The position numbers were made by a program, and so were the translations under genes. Under the pieces are notes generated by a model that was given only the letters and a program-made list of their open reading frames with translations, was not told the DNA's origin and searched no databases. A DNA stretch of 5,664 nucleotides from Kiritimatiellales bacterium (GTDB lineage: Bacteria; Verrucomicrobiota; Kiritimatiellia; Kiritimatiellales; Pontiellaceae): assembly GCA_021734595.1 (NCBI GenBank), contig JAIPIO010000252.1, forward strand, positions 1 to 5,664. Reading direction: 5' to 3'. Each line of letters starts with the position of its first letter. Within the stretch, counting starts at the first letter, position 1. Shown here in pieces: positions 1 to 4,753 of this stretch.

Positions 1-561
1 GACCAGCCCGAGCATGTCGAAATCAGCTTTGAAAAGGGGATTCCGGTAGCCGTGAATGGTGAAAAACTTTCGCCCGCCGCACTGATCCGCAAACTGAATG
101 CGATCGGCTGCGAACATGCGATCGGCCGGATCGATATTGTTGAAAACCGTTTTACCGGCATGAAAGACCGCGGCATCTATGAAACGCCCGGCGGAACGAT
201 TCTGCACCATGCGCACCGGGCGATGGAATCCATCACGATGGACCGCGAAGTGATGCACCTGCGCGACTCGCTGATTCCGAAGTACGCCACGCTGGTATAC
301 AACGGATTCTGGTTTGCGCCGGAGCGTGAAATGCTTCAGGCCGCCATTACCGAAAGCCAGAAAACAGTCACCGGCGATGTGCGCGTGAAGCTTTTCAAAG
401 GCGGCGTGCACGTTTGCGGGCGCCGTTCGCCGTATTCGCTCTACAATCCGGAGCTGGTCAGCTTCGACGAAGCGGGCGGCTACGACCAGACCGATGCCAC
501 CGGCTTCATCAAACTCAACGCCCTGCGCCTGCGCGTCCGTGCCGCGATGAATAAAGAGTAG
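1..561 (+). CDS. argG: Argininosuccinate synthase, C-terminal part (5' end outside window)
   Basis: ArgG is a cytoplasmic enzyme that joins citrulline and aspartate using ATP to form argininosuccinate, the penultimate step of arginine synthesis. The reading frame is open from base 1 and ends at TAG 559-561. This gives 186 residues, a little under half of the roughly 400 usual for the family, so the N-terminal ATP-binding half lies upstream. Visible family features include the stretch ENRFTGMKDRGIYETPGG (residues 48-65 of the fragment). Its Glu48 and Tyr60 have the spacing of the citrulline-binding Glu and Tyr known in other ArgG proteins. The later motifs GRRSPYSLY and the closing ALRLRVRAAMNKE are also typical. 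An internal GTG at 52 is not a start, because homologous sequence continues upstream of it. No T-tailed terminator follows, only the hairpin at 582-617. The identification is firm. Confidence 0.96.
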   Translation, partial: DQPEHVEISFEKGIPVAVNGEKLSPAALIRKLNAIGCEHAIGRIDIVENRFTGMKDRGIYETPGGTILHHAHRAMESITMDREVMHLRDSLIPKYATLVYNGFWFAPEREMLQAAITESQKTVTGDVRVKLFKGGVHVCGRRSPYSLYNPELVSFDEAGGYDQTDATGFIKLNALRLRVRAAMNKE

Positions 562-581
562 TTCCACTTCCCATTATGGAG

Positions 582-617
582 TTCCAACCATTGGAGGATT
601 TCTTCCAATGGTTGGAA
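582..617. repeat. Inverted pair of 15-bp palindromes forming a 14-bp hairpin
   Basis: Two copies of the window's recurrent palindrome lie here: TTCCAACCATTGGAG (582-596, last base deviates) and TTCCAATGGTTGGAA (603-617), starting 21 bp apart. Their centres are reverse complements (CCA and TGG flank the same core). The pair therefore folds into a perfect 14-bp stem, 582-595 with 604-617, around an 8-base loop. The following bases are not T-rich, so this is not a standard intrinsic terminator. It could end or stabilise the argG transcript or act as a tandem operator for the next gene. No good -10 box lies 17 bp after the second copy (TTTGCG at 635-640), unlike the two other promoter-linked sites in the window. 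Confidence 0.85.
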
Positions 618-668
618 TCCGGAGGGGTTATCTCTTTGCGGAGTTTCGCGGAGTGGTTACTTGCCGCC

Positions 669-1556
669 ATGAAAAAACTTTTGCCTGCAATTTTTGTTTT
701 TGCCGCCGGTGCGGCGCTTGCCCAGGCGAATGGCCCGCCTGCCGGATGGTCGCCATTTGCGCGAGGCGGATCGGTCTACCACTTTGATGCCGGGTTGGAT
801 GATGGCGGGGAATTCTCCATACACCGCTACTATGCGGAGGGCGGGTTGGCGTATATGTTCCGCAAGGATCGGATGGCGTCGTTTTCGGCGGGCTACGGTC
901 AGGATGACTACCATTTTACGGGAATGGCGACGGAACCGTGGAACAACATCGAGAATATTCGGGCAGGCGTTTTCAGCCGTTGGGCGTTCAACAATGCGTG
1001 GACGGCGTTTGCTGTAGGTTCGGTTCGAACCTATGCCGAAAAAGACGCCGACCTGTCAGATGCGCTGACGGGCGCGATGTTCGTCGGTGCGTCCTTTCGC
1101 TTTAGCGACAGGCTCTCGCTGGGACCGGGACTGGGCGTTGTCGGGCAGCTTGAGGATGATCCGCGATACTTCCCGATTCTCGTCATTGATTGGGATATTA
1201 CTGATCGACTGAAGCTTTCGACCGGCGGTGGAATGGCGGGCACGGCGGGGCCGGGACTATCTCTGAACTACGAGGCTTCCAGTCATTGGAACTTCGGCAT
1301 CGCCGGTCGCTACGAGAAGAAGCGCTTCCGGCTTGCCGACCGGGGCGTCGCGCCAAACGGGGTGGGGGAAGACCAAAGCATTCCAATCGTCGGGAGCGTT
1401 GGCTATGTGTTCTATCCCGGAACCCAGATCACCGGTTTGCTGGGGGTTAACCTCAACGGCAAGCTCAAGGTGGAGAATGGCAATGGGCATTCCCTCTACC
1501 GGGATGAATATGGCAACTCCCTGTTTTCCGGCATCAAGGTCAGCGTCCGATTCTAG
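669..1556 (+). CDS. Putative outer-membrane beta-barrel protein with signal peptide
   Basis: This is a 295-residue protein of unknown specific function, probably in the outer membrane. The start at 669 is chosen because it opens a classic Sec signal peptide: MKK, a hydrophobic core (LLPAIFVFAAGAA) and a likely signal peptidase cut after ALA at residue 18, leaving about 277 mature residues. The frame stays open back to an ATG at 576, but that extension would translate the hairpin repeat at 582-617 and bury the signal peptide. The mature part is rich in alternating aromatic/hydrophobic and polar residues with Gly-rich turns (for example GAMFVGASFRFSDRLSLGPG), as in transmembrane beta strands. 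It ends KVSVRF, and a terminal Phe is the usual outer-membrane assembly signal. It resembles uncharacterised barrel families such as DUF6268, but this is an impression. The ribosome binding site is poor: GGAG at 650-653 is 15 bases from the ATG. A perfect copy of the palindrome lies inside the gene at 1277-1291. There is no terminator before the next gene. Confidence 0.8.
   Translation: MKKLLPAIFVFAAGAALAQANGPPAGWSPFARGGSVYHFDAGLDDGGEFSIHRYYAEGGLAYMFRKDRMASFSAGYGQDDYHFTGMATEPWNNIENIRAGVFSRWAFNNAWTAFAVGSVRTYAEKDADLSDALTGAMFVGASFRFSDRLSLGPGLGVVGQLEDDPRYFPILVIDWDITDRLKLSTGGGMAGTAGPGLSLNYEASSHWNFGIAGRYEKKRFRLADRGVAPNGVGEDQSIPIVGSVGYVFYPGTQITGLLGVNLNGKLKVENGNGHSLYRDEYGNSLFSGIKVSVRF
1277..1291. repeat. 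Intragenic copy of the TTCCARNNNYTGGAA palindrome
   Basis: TTCCAGTCATTGGAA matches the ten fixed positions of the repeat perfectly, but lies inside the beta-barrel-like gene, in the codons for Ala-Ser-Ser-His-Trp-Asn. No TATAnT box is seen 17 bp after its TTGGAA half (bases 1309-1314 read GCTACG), so it does not look like a promoter of the type found at 1558 and 2541. Confidence 0.75.
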
Positions 1557-1557
1557 C

Positions 1558-1595
1558 TTCCAATGCTTGGAAACGGGCCGGGAGAGGGATATACT
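1558..1595 (+). promoter_or_regulatory. Sigma70-type promoter overlapping palindromic operator, for the NYN gene
   Basis: The palindrome TTCCAATGCTTGGAA (1558-1572) begins one base after the stop codon of the preceding gene. Its right half TTGGAA (1567-1572) serves as a -35 box (consensus TTGACA). A spacer of exactly 17 bases leads to TATACT (1590-1595), a good -10 box. Transcription would start near 1602, giving a leader of fewer than 20 bases that consists almost only of the ribosome binding site. A protein bound to the palindrome would cover the -35 element, so either repression or activation is possible. The same arrangement, with the identical 15-mer, occurs before lysA. Confidence 0.72.
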
Positions 1596-1618
1596 TGGGC
1601 AACTTTTAAGGAGAACAG

Positions 1619-2440
1619 ATGACTGAAAACAATCAAACCCAGATCATGGCCGTTTATTGCGATTTTGAGAATGTCGCGCTGGGTGTCAAGGATACCGATT
1701 ATGCCAAGTTTGACATGGGCAAGGTGCTCGAGCGCCTCCTGTTGAAGGGCAACATCGTGGTGAAGAAGGCCTACTGCGACTGGGCGCGCTACAAGGAGTT
1801 CAAGGGATCCATGCACGAAGCCTCCTTCGAGCTTATCGAGATTCCGCATGTCCGCATGTCGGGCAAGAATTCGGCGGATATCCGCATGGTGGTCGATGCG
1901 TTGGACCTATGCTACACGAAGGAGCATGTGGATACCTTTGTGCTCGTTACCGGCGACTCCGACTTTTCGCCGCTGGTGAGCAAGCTGCGCGAAAACAACA
2001 AGAACGTCATTGGGGTGGGTGTGAAAAACTCCACCTCCGACCTGTTGATCGCCAACTGCGATGAATTCATCTACTACGACGATCTCGTGAAGCACACCCG
2101 GACGCGCAAAAAGGCCGCCGCCAAGAGACCCGTCAAGAAACCCGCCAGCGCCCCGCAAACCAAGGAGGCGCAAGCAACCGACGAAAAAAAACAGGAGGCG
2201 TGCGACCTTGTCGTCGAAACCTACGAAGCCCTGCTGCAGGAACGCGGCGAAGGGGATCGCATCTGGGGTTCGATGATCAAGCAGGCCCTCAAGCGGCAAA
2301 AACCCGGCTTTACGGAATCCTACTATGGCTTCCGTTCTTTCGGCGAACTGCTGGAGGAAGCCAAGAAGCGCGGGCTCGTTACGTTGCAGCGCGACGAAAA
2401 GTCCGGCGACTTCATCGTCACCGCCCCGCGGTCCGCGTAG
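1619..2440 (+). CDS. NYN-domain (LabA/DUF88-like) putative ribonuclease with C-terminal OST-HTH/LOTUS-like domain
   Basis: This 273-residue cytoplasmic protein is a probable metal-dependent RNase. Residues about 9-158 form a PIN-like NYN domain. Its acidic active-site set is visible: D15 and N18 in YCDFENV, D87 and D93 in KNSADIRMVVDAL, and D113 and D115 in VTGDSDFSPL. A Lys/Ala/Pro-rich flexible linker follows (about 161-195). The C-terminal part (about 197-270) contains a pattern (IWGSMIKQALKRQKPGF, then YYGFRSFGELLEEAKKRGLVTLQ) typical of OST-HTH/LOTUS domains, which bind RNA in other proteins. The ATG is supported by AAGGAG at 1608-1613, five bases upstream. The gene has its own promoter (1558-1595) and is closed by the terminator at 2460-2497, so it is probably monocistronic. 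The target RNA cannot be told from the sequence. The domain call is strong for NYN, good for OST-HTH. Confidence 0.88.
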   Translation: MTENNQTQIMAVYCDFENVALGVKDTDYAKFDMGKVLERLLLKGNIVVKKAYCDWARYKEFKGSMHEASFELIEIPHVRMSGKNSADIRMVVDALDLCYTKEHVDTFVLVTGDSDFSPLVSKLRENNKNVIGVGVKNSTSDLLIANCDEFIYYDDLVKHTRTRKKAAAKRPVKKPASAPQTKEAQATDEKKQEACDLVVETYEALLQERGEGDRIWGSMIKQALKRQKPGFTESYYGFRSFGELLEEAKKRGLVTLQRDEKSGDFIVTAPRSA

Positions 2441-2446
2441 CGGAGA

Positions 2447-2555
2447 TTCCGGATATTGGAAGGGTTTTTCCAGGGTCTGGAAAAACCCTTTTTCTTATTT
2501 CCAGACATTGGAAATCCGCTTCCAGTCCTTGGAAAATTGTTTCCAATGCTTGGAA
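2447..2555. repeat. Five-copy helically phased array of the 15-bp palindrome
   Basis: Five copies start at 2447 (TTCCGGATATTGGAA, one fixed position altered), 2468 (TTCCAGGGTCTGGAA), 2499 (TTCCAGACATTGGAA), 2520 (TTCCAGTCCTTGGAA) and 2541 (TTCCAATGCTTGGAA). Start-to-start distances are 21, 31, 21 and 21 bp, close to two or three turns of B-DNA, so all copies would face the same side of the helix. The second copy is the core of the terminator hairpin and the last supplies the -35 box of the lysA promoter. The array fills almost the whole intergenic space. It most likely binds a dimeric protein cooperatively, but this is inferred from the geometry. Confidence 0.85.
2460..2497 (+). terminator. 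Rho-independent terminator after the NYN gene
   Basis: A perfect 14-bp stem pairs AAGGGTTTTTCCAG (2460-2473) with CTGGAAAAACCCTT (2477-2490) across a three-base loop GGT. It is followed by a T-rich tail (2489-2493 all T, then CTTATTT). It lies 20 bases after the NYN stop codon. The inner part of the stem is one copy of the TTCCA-N5-TGGAA palindrome (2468-2482). It separates the NYN transcript from the lysA operon. The A-run at the 5' side of the reverse strand is short, so function on the - strand is less likely. Confidence 0.9.
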
Positions 2556-2578
2556 ACGGGACCGGGTGGCGGTATAGT
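2541..2578 (+). promoter_or_regulatory. Sigma70-type promoter overlapping palindromic operator, for lysA-dapA-dapB
   Basis: TTCCAATGCTTGGAA (2541-2555) is identical to the palindrome at 1558. Its right half TTGGAA (2550-2555) is followed by a 17-base spacer and TATAGT (2573-2578). The predicted start is near 2585. Beyond the boxes, the spacer (ACGGG...CCGGG) and leader (GCAAC, then TTTTAAGGAG) also resemble those before the NYN gene. The whole stretch therefore looks like a reused promoter module. Four further copies of the palindrome lie just upstream in phase. Confidence 0.75.
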
Positions 2579-2593
2579 CCCGCGCAACATTTT

Positions 2594-2599
2594 AAGGAG
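2594..2599 (+). promoter_or_regulatory. Ribosome binding site deciding the lysA start
   Basis: AAGGAG lies seven bases before the ATG at 2607. The lysA frame stays open upstream through the promoter, terminator and part of the NYN gene, to 2325. This site, together with the promoter at 2541-2578, fixes the real start at 2607. Confidence 0.85.
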
Positions 2600-2606
2600 T
2601 TTGGTT

Positions 2607-3872
2607 ATGTCTGATAAAATCTGCCCATTGGGTTTGGAACAGCTTGAAGCGCTAACGGAACGCTTCCCAACGCCGTTCCATCTGTATGATGAAAAGGGGA
2701 TCCGGGAGAATGCCCGTCGGCTCAAGGCGGCGTTTGCCTGGAATCCGGGCTTCAAGGAATATTTTGCGGTCAAGGCCGCGCCGAATCCGTTTCTGATGAA
2801 AATCCTGAAGCAGGAGGGTTTCGGCTCGGATTGCTCGTCGTACGGGGAGCTGCTGCTGTCGGAAAAGGTTGGTGTGGTGGGTGAGGATATTATCTTCACT
2901 TCGAACGATACGCCAGCCTATGAATACGCCAAGGCAAAAGAGCTGGGTGCCATCATCAATCTCGACGACATCTCGCATATCCAGTATCTGGAAGACGAAG
3001 TCGGCCTGCCGGAGCTGGTCTGCTGCCGCTACAACCCCGGCCCGCTCAAGGCCGGCAACGCGATTATCGGCCATCCGGAAGAGGCCAAGTATGGCTTTAC
3101 CCGCGAGCAACTGTTCGAGGGCTATCGCATACTGCGCGACAAGGGCATCAGGCGTTTCGGTCTGCACACCATGGTGGCGTCGAACGAACTGGATGTGACG
3201 TATTTCCTGGAAACGGCGCAGATGCTGTTCGATTTGGTCGGGGAGCTTTCATCAAAGCTCGGCATTGGGTTCGAGTTCGTGAATCTCGGTGGAGGTATCG
3301 GCATTCCCTACAAGCCGGAAGACCAGGCTGTCGATTTGTCCGCACTGGGCGAGGGCGTGCGCAAGCTGTATGAAGAGCGGATCATCGGCAAAGGCATCCA
3401 TCCGCTGGATATCCGCATGGAGTGCGGCCGCATGGTCACCGGGCCGTTTGGCTATCTGGTGAGCCGGGTGCTGCACAAGAAAAAAACCTACAAGCAGTAT
3501 GTCGGGCTCGATGCCTGCATGGCCAATCTGATGCGTCCGGGCATGTACGGCGCATACCACCACATTACGGTGGCGGGCAAGGAAGATGCTCCCTGCGAAC
3601 TGGTTTGCGACGTGACGGGGTCGCTGTGCGAAAACAACGACAAGTTTGCCATCGACCGCGCCATTCCGCCGGTGGATGTCGGCGATCTCGTTGTGATTCA
3701 CGATGCCGGTGCGCACGGCCATTCGATGGGCTTCAACTACAACGCCAAGTTGCGTTCGGCCGAGCTACTGTTGCGCGAGGACGGCGAAGTGGTTCAAATC
3801 CGCCGCGCAGAAACGGTTGAAGATTACTTTGCAACACTGGACTTTGAGGGACTACAGTCCTTTGAGGCATAA
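2607..3872 (+). CDS. lysA: Diaminopimelate decarboxylase
   Basis: LysA is a PLP-dependent cytoplasmic enzyme that decarboxylates meso-diaminopimelate to L-lysine, the last step of the pathway. The 421 residues match the usual family length. Seen in order: the PLP lysine K56 in FAVKAAPNP, H187 in GLHTMVASNE, the phosphate-binding glycine loop NLGGGIGIPY (226-235), an ECGR motif (272-275) in place of the common EPGR, the catalytic cysteine C341 in TGSLCENNDKFA, and the C-terminal GAHGHSMGFNYN (368-379). In the best studied enzymes the last motif reads GAYG with a Tyr, and here it is His370. Together with ECGR this points to a distinct but established LysA subgroup. I cannot exclude a related substrate such as another amino acid, but the adjoining dapA and dapB make diaminopimelate the natural choice. 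It is the first gene of the operon, and its stop codon overlaps the dapA ribosome binding site. Confidence 0.95.
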   Translation: MSDKICPLGLEQLEALTERFPTPFHLYDEKGIRENARRLKAAFAWNPGFKEYFAVKAAPNPFLMKILKQEGFGSDCSSYGELLLSEKVGVVGEDIIFTSNDTPAYEYAKAKELGAIINLDDISHIQYLEDEVGLPELVCCRYNPGPLKAGNAIIGHPEEAKYGFTREQLFEGYRILRDKGIRRFGLHTMVASNELDVTYFLETAQMLFDLVGELSSKLGIGFEFVNLGGGIGIPYKPEDQAVDLSALGEGVRKLYEERIIGKGIHPLDIRMECGRMVTGPFGYLVSRVLHKKKTYKQYVGLDACMANLMRPGMYGAYHHITVAGKEDAPCELVCDVTGSLCENNDKFAIDRAIPPVDVGDLVVIHDAGAHGHSMGFNYNAKLRSAELLLREDGEVVQIRRAETVEDYFATLDFEGLQSFEA

Positions 3873-3877
3873 GGAGG
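3871..3877 (+). promoter_or_regulatory. dapA ribosome binding site overlapping the lysA stop codon
   Basis: AAGGAGG shares its first two bases with the lysA stop codon TAA (3870-3872) and lies six bases before the dapA ATG. Ribosomes ending lysA are therefore delivered directly onto the dapA start, which favours coupled translation. Confidence 0.85.
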
Positions 3878-3883
3878 AATAGA

Positions 3884-4753
3884 ATGAATTTCAGAGGTGT
3901 ATATACAGCATTGGTTACGCCGTTTACAGCAGGTGGTGAAGTCGACTGGCAGAAACTCGAAGATCTGGTGGAGTTTCAAGTCGCAGCCGGTGTCGACGGC
4001 CTTGTGCCCGTTGGCACTACGGGTGAGTCGCCTACGCTTAATACGGCGGAACATCTGAAGGTGATTAAAACCGTGGTGGATAAGGCGGCAGGACGCTGCA
4101 AGATTATTGCGGGCACAGGGGCCAACTCAACTTCCGAAGCGGTTGAATTGACGGAGGCGGCGAAGGCGTTTGGCATCGACGGGACGCTTCAGGTTACGCC
4201 GTACTACAACAAGCCCAATAATTCCGGGTTGATCCAGCACTTCAGCGCCGTGGCCGATATCGGCATCCCGGTGGTGCTCTACAACGTGCCCGGACGTTCC
4301 GCGAAGGAGATTCCGTTGGAAGTGGTCGCCGAGCTGGCGCAACACGAGCATATTGTTTCCGTAAAGGAAGCAGCCGGCTCCGTTCAGCGCGTAACCGACA
4401 TCAAGCACTTGTGCGACATCGAGGTTGTATCGGGCGACGACGCGCTGGCCCTGCCGATGATCAAGGCCGGCGCCTGCGGTGTTATCTCCGTGGCTTCGAA
4501 TATTATTCCCGCCGAAATGGTCGCGTTGATCCGTGCCGCTCTTGCGGGCGACTATGCAACTGCTCAATCCCGGCATGATAAATATGCGCAACTGTTCGCC
4601 GATCTGTTTATCGACACCAATCCGATTCCGATCAAAGCCGCCATGGCCATGAAGGGCATGATCGAGGAAACCTACCGGTTGCCCATGTGCTCAACGACGG
4701 ATGAAAACAAGGCGATCTTGCGAAAAACACTTGAAAGCGCGGGGGTTCTCTAA
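3884..4753 (+). CDS. dapA: 4-hydroxy-tetrahydrodipicolinate synthase
   Basis: DapA condenses pyruvate with aspartate-semialdehyde to make 4-hydroxy-tetrahydrodipicolinate, the entry into the diaminopimelate pathway. At 289 residues it has the standard length of this TIM-barrel family. Visible active-site residues are T45 and T46 in VGTTGESPTL, Y108 in VTPYYNKP, Y133 and R138 in LYNVPGRS, and the Schiff-base lysine K161 in VSVKEAAG. Y133, R138 and K161 carry the same numbers as in the E. coli enzyme. By alignment by eye, some E. coli lysine-inhibitor residues are kept (S49, H57, N81, E85), but the E. coli positions A49 and H53 become P50 and T54. Lysine feedback may thus be weakened, which is only an inference. 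It lies 11 bases after lysA, and its stop codon overlaps the dapB start by one base. Confidence 0.97.
   Translation: MNFRGVYTALVTPFTAGGEVDWQKLEDLVEFQVAAGVDGLVPVGTTGESPTLNTAEHLKVIKTVVDKAAGRCKIIAGTGANSTSEAVELTEAAKAFGIDGTLQVTPYYNKPNNSGLIQHFSAVADIGIPVVLYNVPGRSAKEIPLEVVAELAQHEHIVSVKEAAGSVQRVTDIKHLCDIEVVSGDDALALPMIKAGACGVISVASNIIPAEMVALIRAALAGDYATAQSRHDKYAQLFADLFIDTNPIPIKAAMAMKGMIEETYRLPMCSTTDENKAILRKTLESAGVL

Noticed and set aside
582..634. Sigma70 promoter for the gene at 669 using TTGGAA (612-617) as -35.
   Set aside because: The base positions 17 bp downstream read TTTGCG, and the TATCTC at 629-634 is only 11 bases away, so neither gives a credible promoter.
576..668. Upstream in-frame ATG at 576 as start of the beta-barrel-like protein, adding 31 residues.
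   Set aside because: It would translate the hairpin repeat, has no ribosome binding site, and would place the clear signal peptide (MKKLLPAIF...ALA) internally.
2447..2555. CRISPR array.
   Set aside because: The repeats are 15-bp palindromes separated by only 6 or 16 bases. No spacers of proper length, leader or cas genes are present.
2325..2606. Open frame upstream of lysA that would lengthen the protein by 94 residues.
   Set aside because: It runs through the end of the NYN gene, the terminator and the promoter. The start at 2607 has its own ribosome binding site and matches the family length.
2585..2606. Lysine riboswitch in front of lysA.
   Set aside because: The predicted leader is only about 22 bases, far too short for the roughly 170-base lysine riboswitch, and no such fold is seen upstream.
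2979..2993. ATCCAGTATCTGGAA inside lysA as a further palindrome copy.
   Set aside because: It misses one of the ten fixed bases and lies in conserved-looking coding sequence, so it may be chance. It is not counted among the ten.
3252..3722. Long open frame on the - strand opposite lysA (similar ones lie opposite the NYN gene, dapA and dapB).
   Set aside because: They are antisense to certain genes, have low-complexity composition typical of high-GC shadows, and show no recognisable domain.
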